Positions 53,407-64,000 of a DNA stretch of 64,000 bases are shown here, piece by piece. This DNA comes from Massospora cicadina. Taxonomy: Eukaryota; Entomophthoromycota; Entomophthoromycetes; Entomophthorales; Entomophthoraceae. A program made the translations under genes and the position numbers. How positions within the stretch are numbered: position 1 is the stretch's first letter; every line of letters begins with the position of its first letter. The notes beneath the pieces were generated by a model, which was not told where the DNA came from, made no database searches, and saw only the letters and a program-made list of their open reading frames with translations. The stretch is from the NCBI GenBank assembly GCA_022478985.1, contig JAKSZP010009514.1, forward strand, positions 1-64,000, in the 5' to 3' direction.

Positions 53407-54378
53407 ATAAAATTTAATATTTCTTTGTTTGTAGATTGTATAATTATTTATTAGCCATGATATAACTTTTTCTAATTGGTGGAAAACTCTTGTAAAGAAT
53501 ATACTATGAATTTTAGAAGATAATAATATAGTGTATAGAAAATCAATCTATAAAAATTTCATGTTACAAAACACATATAATTTAGCCATTTGGATGTAAC
53601 AGGATACTAGCTTTATTGTATTTTCTTATAATTTTTTATATTAATATACCTTTTAGCTTTCTCATGGGATAGTAGCTAAACTAGTCATAGCAAGTGTAAA
53701 GCTTATTGTCATATAGCATGCTGATGTAAATAAGACTTTGCTGGCACTCAGGAAGAGTTATCACCCAAAGCAACATCCAGAATACCACTGGTACAGACAT
53801 CTATATTGTGAGATGCAAAGAGAATAAGGAAACCATGAGCACTAGCCATAAATTCCTAAAAATTGGAAATTGTAGTCACTGTCTAACAAACTATTTTAAA
53901 TTCATAAATGAAATTTTATTGTTGAGGAATACTTATTTACAAGCTAATGATTGGAAAAGGAAAATGGAGTGATAGCATAATCTGTTATGGACTGCATCCT
54001 AATAAGCTCACTGGATAAGGAACTGGAATTAGGTGCACTGTTGATATTTGGGTTTGACTAACCATAGGATATTGTCATCAGTACTATTATCCCCAATACC
54101 CTATAGATTTGCCTTTACCTTGTCCAACTATCTATATCCTTCAACAGATCAATTCCAAATGGTCCGCCTGCAGATACTATTATAATATAGGTTTTTTGTT
54201 GTCTCACAATTGCGTTTTCACACCTGAATTTTAACAATTAATTGTAGAAGAAATATTTTCTCTACTGTGAGATAATTATATTGTAAGAGGGTTATTTGCC
54301 CACTTATAGTTAAACTAATAATAATAAATTTAACTTTAAGTATTTTTTATGTGATTTTTATTAGCAAATATGGAAGGG
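53407..54378. other. AT-rich spacer between X and F
   Basis: No open frame of note and no recognisable repeat. Confidence 0.5.
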
Positions 54379-55058
54379 TGTTGGACTATTACAAGTCCAA
54401 TATTGTAGTAAGAGTGATTTGATTGAAATAATGTCAAAATTGGCCAAAAGATCCTGGCTGATTCTTGAAGGACCCATCAATTGGGGCAATTCAATTCCAA
54501 TTAATTCTCAGCCAAATTATCCAACTTTTATAAATAAGGTTGTGCCAAAACTGTGGCCAAATACTGAAAGTTATGCCAAGGCTCCTCCATGGCCCCTCAA
54601 TACTTCATCTCAAATGCTTAGGCGGAGACCACCCCTTTTTATAGGGGTGGAGGGGGTCCCACAAGGTGAAGATATTTTCTCATCTATTGATTGAGTTAAA
54701 TATCAAATCTTTGCCAAGCGGACTAGTTCTATACAGTATCAACCCTCCATTGGTTGTTCCATTGAAGATAAGTGAATTTGACTGATCTGATAGATTGAAT
54801 CCTAATATTCTCTAATTTGGACTTTACTAAGAAATTTAAACTTCAAGCCTCAACATTTTAAATACAAGGTATCAACTTATTAAGAAAATTCTCTTTTTAC
54901 CCCTTAATACCAATAATAAAATATATAAAAACCCACCTTTTAGTATTTATTAGTGTTTGATCTTATTAATAGCAGTGGTGAAAAAATCCCTGAATTATAC
55001 TGTTGGAAATAAGGTAAAAAAGGCACTAGCAAGCATCTTCAACACTTAAAATTCAACA
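54379..55058 (+). repeat. 5' LTR of element F
   Basis: 680 bp, TGTTGGACTATTACAAGTCC to ATTCAACA, matching 60040-60724. GGGGTGGAGGGGGTCCCACA and TTAGTATTTATTAGTGTTTG are shared landmarks. Confidence 0.87.
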
Positions 55059-55060
55059 AG

Positions 55061-55077
55061 TGGCGCTCACTACAGGG
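55061..55077 (+). promoter_or_regulatory. Primer-binding site of element F
   Basis: TGGCGCTCACTACAGGG, two bases after the LTR; one base different from D over its first 16 bases. Confidence 0.75.
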
Positions 55078-55112
55078 TAAACACTGTATACCACAAAAAT
55101 TCCTGAGTAAAA

Positions 55113-56444
55113 ATGACGACTGTGCTGGAACCAATGCTAGCTACTTTAGAGCAACAACTAGACAGTGCTTTGTCTCGCTTCAAAAGGCTTGAGCAGCACT
55201 CTCCCTAAGTCCTTTATGGTGCCTCCCCTAATATACACAAACCTCTGTTCAGAAACAAGTTCACACCTGGTGAGGACAGTATTGCCTCCTTCCTGTTCGC
55301 TTTGAATCAGTGATGGAAGGAGAGACTGACCATCAAAAAAACCAAGTATATCCTTCCCTGTTTGAGTCATATGTCTCAAGAGATAATAGTTTCCCATATG
55401 ACCAACCTTAGCACCTGGGTAAAAGTCAAACAAATGCTTATTAATGAATTTTGCTCCCCACAGAGTTTACAATGGCAAAAACAGGCCTTTATGTGCCTTA
55501 GCCTTCAAGAGAGAGAAATGATCACCTCTTTTGTTGAGTGCCCTTATAGTAAAGCTCAACCTCTGTCGCTTGCTTTTGTTCCCACTTGATGGCACTATTG
55601 CTGCTGTTTTGGCTGGATTGGCGCCTCATCCCTCTTTGGTGATGCGGAACTCTTCCTTCAAGCATTCTTTCAAAGAGATTCGGATATCAAGGAGGGTTTA
55701 CTGGCAGTGGTTGACTTCTACAAACATGATGAAATTCAAAAAGCTCTGAAATAAGCATCTCTTATAACCTCTCCAGCCTCTTCTATGGCTGTTTCCCCTT
55801 TAAAATCTGCTCTCACAAAGCTGCCACCATGAGATGCGCCTCCCCTCATGTAAAAATATGCAGAGAGTACTAGCAGTGACAGGGCAGCACTCCCCTTCAT
55901 CTTATATTTCCAAAGCTCAGTTGGCAAAGTTAGCTATTACTTTGCCTCGGTCCCCTCCTTCTTAGGAGCAGTCCTCCAAAGTTCCTGAAGTGTCTCATCC
56001 CTCTGATGTGCTACCTCTATCCCCATTGGCATCTCCGCTAGCTGTACCTCATCCAAAACCTATGGCCATGGGACAGCCCAACCCTGTCCCTTCCAAGGCC
56101 AAAGTCAAAGCCATTACAATTCCAATGCTTACCCAAAAGTTAATACAGTGAAGGACCAACCCCAGGACCTATCTTGCCATAAGGGAAGCCCTGAACCTAC
56201 CACACACCCTATGATCTCTCTGACGTTCATTGAGAATCCCTCTGACGATAAATCTGAAGGGGGTTGTGAAGATGATGGTAACTATGTTCTAGGAGCCTCA
56301 GGTGAAGTGGAGGTACCTGACAGGTTGAATCCAGAAAGAGTAGATATGGCTAGGGTACCCCACCAAACATATCTTTATCAGATGTTGAGAGACGTGGAGG
56401 ATATTGATAGGCCAGTGACGCTGAACATCTCATTGCCACAGTGA
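55113..56444 (+). pseudogene. Element F gag
   Basis: ATG 55113 opens MTTVLEPMLATLEQQLDSAL, then, past stops, FTPGEDSIASFLFALNQ, LSTWVKVKQMLINEFCSPQS and LQWQKQAFMCLSLQEREMIT, a capsid-like region of the retrotransposon Gag type. The last open frame (56148-56444) is acidic (PSDDKSEGGCEDDGNYVLGA). I see no zinc knuckle. Confidence 0.7.
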
Positions 56445-56594
56445 TATGATCCACTTAGAGTGTGCATACATTACAGTCTATCTGGTATAAATTCCCTGAA
56501 ACTTCCAAACGCCTTGCTTCTACTCTCCAGATAAAGGAGGTCCTCGCTCTTCCCCCCAACTTGGGTGGAACCTTAACAAAAGTTGAGGTTGTTT

Positions 56595-56965
56595 CAATGG
56601 AGTACAAGTTGTTGCTATCCTTGACACCAAATCCCATGTGAAAGTTGTATCATCAAAGCTTATGAAAAAATTAAGCTGTCCCCTGACCTCAACTATAATC
56701 AGGAGTTTAGCACTGCTGGTCTGACCAACACCCGTGCTATTGGGGCCTACTCATCTTTATCCATCCGATTTGGGAAACTCCTCCTCTCAGCCCCAGCGGT
56801 GGCCTTAGCCAACAATACTTATTACATGCTCATTAGTACCCAGTTTATACTCAAGTATGATGGTATTATCAATCTTAAGCAGGGTTATTTCTCTCGGCTT
56901 AACTATGAGGTTCCCCTGATTTTGGACCACAATGAGATTAAAAAAGGAATACACTTGCACGGTTG
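56595..56965 (+). pseudogene. Element F aspartic protease region
   Basis: VVAILDTKSHVKVVSSKLMK aligns with the E and D protease start (IDTCAPVKIVSTKLVA), DTKS at the active site. YYMLISTQFILKYDGIINLK continues it, with frameshifts between. The remainder to about 57580 is a spacer with stops. Confidence 0.65.
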
Positions 56966-57579
56966 AGTATCCTTTATCCGCCTTATCCTTATGCTATATG
57001 ACGGTGGGATGAAATACCAAGATTCTTTCTAAATCAGTGAATGCCCTCGAGGGAATTCCGTTTTATGCAGCCTAAGAGGTGTTAATTAAAATGGGTGAAC
57101 AAAAGGTGATTGACACCAAGATTACCCTGCAATTCCCCCACAACTGCCTGCTGCACATAATTAGCATCAATTGAATCAGTCCGTTAGAGCCTCAAGAACT
57201 ACCAGGCATCCTAGATCCAGACTACCAACATCCTATCATTATTCTACTGGGAAATCTTACCAGTAAGGACATGTTTATAAAGAAACACCAGGAGCTCGGA
57301 AAAGGTCTGCTGATCCCATTAAGGAGATCAACCAGGTCCACTGCATTGGGTCTATGTCAGACATGGGCCTACCTGCTGACAAATCATTATATACATTGTC
57401 TGACGTTCATATATCCAATGATATAACCCCTGCAAAGCTTATTAAAGTTATAAGTTATTGGAGTCCTACAGCGACATATTCTCTAAATGTGAGACCGACT
57501 ATGGTCATATGAAGGGTTAGATTCTTACCATCGACATTGGGATGCTAGTCCCGTCCAATCAAAACATTGTTATAAGTTA

Positions 57580-58400
57580 AAAGTCGAGGAGAAACAGATG
57601 AGAACGGAGCTCAAACAGCTATTAGACGCTGGGCTACTGGTACCTTTGCAAAGTCCCTAGTCCCCTCTTCTCCTTATAAAAAAGGAAAATGGGGGTCATC
57701 AGGTTGTGATAGACTACTTCCAGATAAATAACCTCACAAAGAAAAATAGCTATCTCATCCCTCGCATTGACGACGTGATAGTACAACTCTCTAGATCTAA
57801 GTTCATTTTTGTTATGGACTTAGGAAGCGGCTATTGGCAGATGGACCTCTCTCCCCAAGATCAGGAGAAATTCGCTCTGATTTGCAGCAAAGGCCTATTC
57901 CAGCCCACCTAATTACCTCAAAGGGTGCTTCGCTCCTGCAACTTTCCAGTGAGCCATGGATCACATCTTGCAGGACCTCAAGTTAAGTTGCGTTATTGTC
58001 TATCTTGAAGACATTACGGTGTTTTCTAAGATCTTTAATGACCATCTTGCTCACATGAAAGAAGTCCTCCAACGCTTACATCAGTCCAACCTTAAATTAA
58101 AGCCCTTCAGGTTCACTTTTTTCCAGGAAAGTTAGATTTCCTTGGACATGCTATCTCATAGGACGGGGTTAAACCCCTCCAAGACAAGTTTGAGCCTATA
58201 CTCAAAATGCCTGCTCCCAGAACCCTGCGCGATATCCAGGTATTCTTGGGTATGATGGGGATTACCACCAAAATATCCCCAAGTTTGACCAGCTAAGTGA
58301 TCCTCTTTTATGGATATTATCTAAGAACGTGCTTTTTCATTGGGGAGATGAACAAAAGGATGCCTTTGAGATGCTAAAGCAGTTGTTACAAAAGCGCCCT
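57580..58400 (+). pseudogene. Element F reverse transcriptase
   Basis: LKQLLDAGLLVPLQSP, VVIDYFQINNLTKKNSYLIP and KFIFVMDLGSGYWQMDLSPQ (motif A) in the frame to 57912. Then VIVYLEDITVFSKIFNDHLA, where the YxDD box is YLED, and LRDIQVFLGMMG near 58230. Several stops. Confidence 0.83.
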
Positions 58401-58875
58401 ATCCTGCGCCATCCTAATTAAAATAAACATTTACTTTTGTTTACCAATGCTCTCTGACTACGTGTTGGAGACATTCTGGCGCAATTGGATGACAATGGAG
58501 TGAATCATCCCATTTCCTATTTCAGCAAGACGTTATCCATGGCTGAATGCAACTACAGTGTCATCAAAAAGGAGTGCCTTGTGGTCCTGATGGCTGTAAA
58601 ATATTACTGCCCTTTTTTATGGAACTTCCTTCATTGTAATCACTGACCACGCCTCCATGAAGTGGTTACAAAATATGAAGGATCCCACTGGGCGGTTGGC
58701 TCACTGGGCCTTAAATCTCCAACACTATGATATGAAGATTGAGCACCGAGCTGGAAACCGCCATATGAACGTTGATGGCTTGACTTGGCTGCCTATCCTT
58801 CAACTAGATAATAGTGAATCAGAGAGGCTGCATGACCTCCTTATGACCCCTGCGACCTTGGAAGACGAGGATTAA
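58401..58875 (+). pseudogene. Element F RNase H domain
   Basis: GDILAQLDDNGVNHPISYFS and MAECNYSVIKKECLVVLMAV, then frame 58657-58875: MKWLQNMKDPTGRLAHWALN and EHRAGNRHMNVDGLTWLP. The expected TDAS start is lost. Confidence 0.78.
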
Positions 58876-58949
58876 CCCATCCAGAAAATGTTAGCCTGAT
58901 ACTCCCACAACACCAAGATAAAAAGTGGGAAGTTGTATTTAAAATAGGA

Positions 58950-59932
58950 ATGAATTAGTTGCCTTATCTCCGACCTTATGAGCGAGTTCCTGTGATCATG
59001 GAGGTCCTTTCTATGCTGGGGCACAGTGGAGTGTGTAAAACTTACAAGTAGGTTAAGGATTAGTATTACTGGGAAGATCATGGAGTCTATCATTAAAGTG
59101 CTGGATGCCTGCTTAATCTGTAAGAAGCAGTTCAGTTATAAACCCAAGTATCAATACCAACCCACTACGCATCAACAACCATTTCATACAATAAGCTTGG
59201 ACGTAGTAGGTCCGCTATCTAAGACTACAAGTGAGAATCGCTATATTCTGGTAAGCATTGGTCACTTCACCAAATGGGCTGAAGCGGTTGCCCTTCCTTC
59301 CCAGACTGCAAAAGCTACTTCCACCTTCCTCCATCAACATATTTTCACCTGGAATAGTTTTCCCCAGGTCCTACTATGTGACAATGGGAAGAATTTCACC
59401 TCGCGGGTGGTAAGCTTTTGGCTACTTCCATGGGGACGCAGCAACTTTTCTCGCCCCCTAAAACCCCTCCACAAATGATACTGTGGAAAGATCAAATGGA
59501 ACCCTGGTTTTCATATTACAAAAGATGGCAAGCTCAGATCCCCTATACTGGGATCAATTCTTACCTAATGCCCTCATGGCCTACCATACCAGATACCATC
59601 AAATCTTTAAAATGTCTCCCTTTCACATATTATATGTTTGGGAACTAGGAGTACCATCCCTGCTAGCAAAAGACGTCTTCTCTGATATGACAGATGATCC
59701 TGAAAAAGCCCTGAAAAGATTATCATAACGCAGCACCCAGATGCAGTTTGATGCCATGATTAACCTAGCTAAAACGGTAACCAAAGAAGGGGTAGCTGCA
59801 ATTGAGCATAGAAAGCTCCTCCCTTCCTTTCAAATGTCAGACTTAATATTGTATAATCATAATCATATCACTCACAGAAGTGAAAAGCTTGAGTCTATTT
59901 GGGAAGGACCTTTTGTAGTCAATTATAAGTGA
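58950..59932 (+). pseudogene. Element F integrase
   Basis: LGHSGVCKTYK and ACLICKKQF (zinc-binding), HTISLDVVGPLSKTTSENRY (first catalytic Asp present), VLLCDNGKNFTSRVVSFW (second Asp), and MERSNGTLVFILQKMASSDP in the next frame (after TV; catalytic Glu). The C-terminus reads MQFDAMINLAKTVTKEGVAA and HRSEKLESIWEGPFVVNYK. No chromodomain. At least three frame breaks, but all three catalytic residues are retained. Confidence 0.84.
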
Positions 59933-60028
59933 GGGGATGAGTATTCCATTTAGTCCCTTGCTTCTGGCCTTACAATTAACTGAGTGCATGGCTGGTTTCT
60001 GCGCCCTTATTCTTCTCCTAACACTCTT

Positions 60029-60039
60029 GAAGGGGTTAA
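60029..60039 (+). promoter_or_regulatory. Polypurine tract of element F
   Basis: GAAGGGGTTAA directly before the 3' LTR start TGTCAG. Confidence 0.72.
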
Positions 60040-60724
60040 TGTCAGACAATTACAAGTCCAATATTGTAATAAGAGTGATTTGGTTGATAATAATGATGAA
60101 ATTGGCAAAAAGGCCCTGGACAATTCTTGGTGGAACCCATCAAATTGAGGCAATTAAATTCCAAATAATTCTCAGCCAAATTGTCCAACTTTTATAAATC
60201 AGGTTATGCCAAAACTGTGGCCAAATACTGAAAGTTATGCCGAGGCTCCTCCATGGCCCCTCAATACTTCATCTCAAATGCTTATGCGGAGACCACCCCC
60301 TTTTATAGGGGTGGAGGGGGTCCCACAAGGTGAAGATATTTTCTCACCTATTGATTGAGTTGAATATATCATATCTTTGCCAAGCAAACTAGTTCTATAC
60401 AGTATCAACCCTCCATTGGTTGTTCCATTGAAGAAAAATGAGTCTCAACTGATCTGATAGGTCAAATCCCAATATTCCCTAATTTGGACTTTACTAAGCA
60501 ATTTAAACTTCAAGCCTCAACATTTTAAATACAAGGTATCAACTTATTAAGAGGATTCTCTTTTTACCCTTTGGGGCACTAATAAAATATAAAAATTTCA
60601 CCTTTTAGTATTTATTAGTGTTTGTTCTTATTAATATCAGTAATTTAATAATCCCCTAAATTATATTGTTGAAATTTAGATAAGAAAGGCACCAGTGAGC
60701 ATCTCCCACACCTAAAATCTAATA
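60040..60724 (+). repeat. 3' LTR of element F
   Basis: 685 bp, TGTCAGACAATTACAAGTCC to TCTAATA. Pair of 54379-55058 with many substitutions, an old insertion. Confidence 0.86.
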
Positions 60725-60752
60725 GAAAAGGTTAAGAAGCAACCCTATTAGT

Positions 60753-61234
60753 AAATGATGCTTAGTCTTAAAAAAATCAAAGCTCAAAGTGAGTTGGATG
60801 GAAAATTTGGTATAAGCTGGGTGCATCCAAATTTGGTAATAAAAGCTTTTGATCTATTGGAGCTCTTGAAACCTTCCTCGCTTGGATGGAACAGCTGATG
60901 GAGAGTTGGTATCAGGTAGGACTAGTCCAATAGGTAAAGATTTGATATATTTAACCCAATCAGTGGGCAGGAAAATATTTGAACCTTGTGGGACCCCCTC
61001 CAACCCTATAAAAGGGGGTTGTATCCGCCTAGGTGTGTAAATTATACTGGAAGTGGCCCATGGAGGAACCTCAGACAAAATCCCCTGATTCTGCTGCATG
61101 GTCAGTGCAATCTGATTGCCCAAACATGTGCTATTTGCCTGAGAAGAATTAATAAAAGTGTTACCCCAATTTCAGGATTCCACCAAGAATTGACCAGGGG
61201 CCTTTGGCCAATATTGTCAGGGTAAATCCTGACA
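60753..61234 (-). repeat. Solo LTR S3 of the element F family, inverted
   Basis: The minus strand starts TGTCAGGATTTACC at 61234 and carries PPFIGLEGVPQGSNIFLP, the translation equivalent of PPLFIGVEGVPQGEDIF in the F LTR. TTAGT at 60748-60752 and 61235-61239 is a likely 5 bp TSD, but the low-coordinate end lacks a canonical TG. At about 482 bp it is shorter than the F LTR. Confidence 0.65.
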
Positions 61235-61239
61235 TTAGT

Positions 61240-61959
61240 GGAATTCCTAAGATTATAGATATTATCAGTCAGATCAATATGATATGTGATGAAGTTAGAT
61301 CGAATAATTGCATACCAAATTAATGATTGTAGTGAAAATATTCGATCAATTGTTTAAATTACTTTATTTGCAATACTATTCAGTCAATTAATCGCACCAA
61401 AATGAATTTATGATGAGACTGAGACGATTTCCACTGCCTTTCAAAATTACATGCAAGTTGCAATCCCATAATCTCCAGAGAAAAATAGTGCACTGTTTAA
61501 AATCAATTAAGCTTAGGTAAGTCCAGGAAGTTGGATGGTATATAAAACCAAGGCATTCATTTGGTTAATCTTTGCGGTCAATTTAATTATTCTTATAATG
61601 CAAACACTATTAAGTTTATTTACTAAAGTGTTATCATTACCAATCTACCACCCCAGCCTACAAGAAACGCCCTTCCAACTTTCTCCTTTTAAAGCCTTGT
61701 CTTTAAGCAACTCCCATACCAGCTTACCCACCATTCCTTATACCTTGACATCTCTTGTGTCCTTATCATATTGGGCTAAACCCCTTGGTTATGCTAACTC
61801 ATGGTTAGCTACCCCCAACCAGGTCAGTAGTACACCAGTACCTGAAAATTCGACTGCCACTATTTAAAATAAATATCCCACCACGTTTTTATTATTGGGG
61901 GCTTTGATATATGCCTTGTTGATGGGAAGTTACCAATTGCTGGTGCGGACGTTTCATCA
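61240..61959 (+). other. Leader region of element H, with a hydrophobic open frame
   Basis: AT-rich to 61530. The frame 61535-61867 (MVYKTKAFIWLIFAVNLIIL, then a Ser/Pro/Thr-rich part, then NSWLATPNQVSSTPVPENST) has one predicted membrane segment. It may be LTR or leader of H; no LTR partner is in the window. Confidence 0.4.
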
Positions 61960-62520
61960 GTAAAGAAAGATAAAAGAACTTATAAAGGAGCAGTAGGACC
62001 CGGTCAAGTGCAGACAGTTAGTGTGGCCAACCATACACCTATGACTTACCCTACAGTTCCCTTGTAAAAGAAATTATCTTTAGCTGAAGTGAAAGAAGGT
62101 CTTACGTTGTTGGGGGAATACTTTAAAGATTATCCTGAGACCTATTCAGATGATGCACGGAAAATTATGGAAGTGGGTTCACAACTCACTGGTGATGCGC
62201 TGAGTTGGTTTATAAGTAACTTAGAAGAGAACGATAATGTGTGAACTAAATATGGGGAATTCAAAAGTCAATTGTTAGCAGCAGCAACCCACACTAATAC
62301 TAGATTAGAGTCAAGAATAGCCTTGATGAATTTTCAGCAAGAAAAGAAAACTGTTGAGGTATACAGAAAGATGTTCCTGGATATCTTTCAGAAGACAGAG
62401 TTGGATGAAGAAATGGGAGTGCTTTACTTCAGACAAGGGTTAGGAAGCCGCTTAGCAAAATTAATCAGACATCATCCCACCACGCTGCCATTAAAAAGTT
62501 ATTGATATCACATAGAATCT
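61960..62520 (+). pseudogene. Element H gag
   Basis: LAEVKEGLTLLGEYFKDYPE, SQLTGDALSWFISNLEEND, a stop, then KYGEFKSQLLAAATHTNT and QQEKKTVEVYRKMFLDIFQK: the classic retrotransposon Gag fold (G-x-A-x-x-W-F and later Q/E-rich helices). Ends at 62505 with HHPTTLPLKSY. The segment to the protease has no clear knuckle. Confidence 0.78.
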
Positions 62521-62521
62521 A

Positions 62522-62902
62522 ATGGTGAGTGTTGGCGGACCAGAAGAATGCTGTATTCAAGGGAATTACAATAAGAGAGACCCCCAGACCATCGTTTCCT
62601 CATTAAAGAATGATACTCAGTCTTATCCATTATTAAGTGTGAACTTACATGTTGGAAAGAAGTGTTTGAAAACCATGGCTTTGCTGGACAGTGGGGCCTC
62701 ACGGAACTTCATCTCAGAGCATGCAGTGAAAATGCTGGGCTTGCATGCAAAGAAACCTTTGATGAAAGTAACCTTGGGAGATGATGAACAGTCTTTAGCT
62801 TACCGCTGCTCACGTCACATTGACTTGAAGTTTGGGGTAAGTAAAATGAAAGTTGAGTTTTGGGTCCTGCGTAGTTCACCCCATCCTGTAATTCTTGGGT
62901 AA
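62522..62902 (+). pseudogene. Element H aspartic protease
   Basis: MALLDSGASRNFISEHAVKM has an intact DSGA active site, and SSPHPVILG the closing motif. A stop then interrupts the spacer; 62987-63226 continues toward the reverse transcriptase (GSFDHAIDLLDGKQPTHGFI). Confidence 0.84.
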
Positions 62903-63233
62903 CCTTGGTGGACACAGGTTGAACTCCAGCACAATTATGGATGGAACTCTATCACAATTAAGCTAAAGGATAAACTCCTTGAGTGTGTGTTAGAAGAGCA
63001 TAAAAATTTGGACATGTCCGCAACTGTAAATCAGGTTGGTCCATTGGAGCCTTGCAAAGGAAAGATCCCTGAGTATCTCTCAAATCGGGCTTCAATTTTT
63101 GGAGAGGAGGAGGCTAAGCAACTACCAGCTCATGGATCCTTTGATCACGCGATTGATTTACTAGATGGGAAGCAGCCCACCCATGGATTTATTTTAGTTG
63201 CAATAAGAGAGAACAAATTGCCCTGAGTGAGAT

Positions 63234-64000
63234 ATGGATACAATGCTTGAGAAGGGGTTCATATGGGTTTCCCGCTCTCCCTGTTCATCACCCTTGTTGT
63301 TTGTTAGTAAGAAGGATGGTGGACTACGGCCATGTATAAACTACCAGAAGCTCAATGATATAACCATAAAGAACCGGTATCCCTTACCTGATGCTGATCA
63401 CTTGAGTGACCAATTGTCTGGAGCTAGAATCTTTTACAAAGTTGACTTGAGGCATGCATTCAACCAGATACGGATAAAAGAAGGTGATGAGTGGAAAACA
63501 GCGTTTAAGACACGATTTGGACTATTTGAGTATCTGGTGATGCCATCTGGGTTGTGCAACGCACCTAGTACATTTCAACAAATGATTAATACGGTGCTGG
63601 GTGGCTATCTAGATCACTTTTGCGTAGCCTACCTTGATGACATTTTGATCTACAGTAAGAAGCAGAAGAAACACTTACTGCACTTGAATTTGGTCTTTGA
63701 ACAACTTGGAAGGTACAACTTGCATGTGAAGCTATCAAAATGTGAGTTTGCACAGGAGAAAGTTGAATTTCTTGGTTACGTTGTGGGCAGGAATGGGTTC
63801 ACCATGGCACCTAGCAAAGTGGATGCCATCACATCTTGGCCTACACCTGATAGCTGGAAGATGTTTGTAGTTTCTTAGGCTTGGCAAATTTTTGTAGGGA
63901 TTTTATCAAAGACTTTTCTTCTATTGCGTTACCCTTAACACGGCTTACATCAGAAAGTGTTCCGTATAAATGGTCTCAGACAGCGGAAAAATCTTTTTCT
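63234..64000 (+). pseudogene. Element H reverse transcriptase (runs off the window)
   Basis: Open for 214 codons: SPCSSPLLFVSKKDGGLRPC, NYQKLNDITIKNRYPLPDAD, FYKVDLRHAFNQIRI (motif A), MPSGLCNAPSTFQQMINTVL (motif B), FCVAYLDDILIYSKKQK (intact YLDD), and CEFAQEKVEFLGYVVGRNG. The frame breaks near 63870 and resumes as LGLANFCRDFIKDFSSIALP. This is the common fungal Gypsy type, distinct from C/G and D/E/F. Best-preserved polymerase in the window. RNase H and integrase lie beyond 64000. Confidence 0.88.

Larger units (their letters stand above)
54379..60724 (+). mobile_element. Element F: decayed Ty3/Gypsy retrotransposon with two LTRs
   Basis: 6.35 kb on the plus strand: LTR 54379-55058, PBS, gag, protease, reverse transcriptase, RNase H, integrase, polypurine tract, LTR 60040-60724. 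Reverse transcriptase and integrase resemble D and E (GYWQ after motif A, same PBS), so F is a distant third member of that lineage. The TSD is not clean (AAGGG before, GAAAA after). Stops are numerous. Confidence 0.88.

Noticed and set aside
54374..54378. AAGGG as a TSD of element F
   Set aside because: The sequence after the 3' LTR is GAAAAGG, which does not match exactly at the defined LTR edge.
1..64000. CRISPR arrays, operons, phage genes, rRNA genes
   Set aside because: None seen; gene content is eukaryotic retroelements throughout.

Overview
This window is eukaryotic and almost entirely retrotransposon sequence. No prokaryotic gene, operon, phage or CRISPR structure is visible. The elements are Ty3/Gypsy LTR retrotransposons, one with a C-terminal chromodomain, and non-LTR elements (LINEs) with an apurinic-type endonuclease, a reverse transcriptase and a C-terminal zinc finger but no RNase H. 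With no introns or host genes to compare, the mix best suits a large, repeat-rich fungal genome; that placement is inference and is weak. Names used here (C, G, E, D, F, H, T, X, S1-S3, LINE-1 to LINE-3) are local labels.

Positions 1-45616 form one nested stack that can be taken apart from exact target-site duplications (TSDs). The outer layer is element C, a minus-strand Gypsy element whose 3' end lies before position 1. Four things are inserted directly in it: TRIM-like element T (314-2094, TSD CCTGT), solo LTR S1 (2348-3080 plus 23343-23453, TSD CTGCC), element D (24092-36848, TSD GGAAG) and LINE-3 (39355-44841, about 16 bp TSD). S1 was entered by chromovirus G (3081-23337, TSD GTTGG), G by element E (5216-18154, TSD CCAAC), and E by LINE-1 (7254-12592, 20 bp TSD). 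D carries LINE-2 in its 3' LTR (24540-29815, 16 bp TSD) and solo LTR S2 in its integrase (30690-32060, TSD AACCG). The deepest line is C > S1 > G > E > LINE-1, five layers. Virtually removing the insertions rejoins interrupted protein domains, which supports the reading independently.

Positions 45617-51416 are AT-rich, with two diverged tandem-repeat blocks and one plausible small gene (49930-50577), the only candidate host gene. A non-autonomous LINE relative, X, carrying ORF1 without polymerase lies at 51475-53392. Element F, a decayed but two-LTR Gypsy element on the plus strand, is at 54379-60724. It is followed by an inverted solo LTR of its own family (S3) and by a third Gypsy lineage, H, which runs off the window at 64000.

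All reverse transcriptase, integrase and gag genes carry stops or frameshifts, and several catalytic residues are changed, so no element here looks autonomous. The most unusual feature is the long (about 1.4 kb) LTR family of C, G, S1 and S2. Both halves of this LTR look protein-coding: the part before the promoter-like TATTTAA continues the pol reading frame, and the part after it runs across the LTR boundary toward gag.
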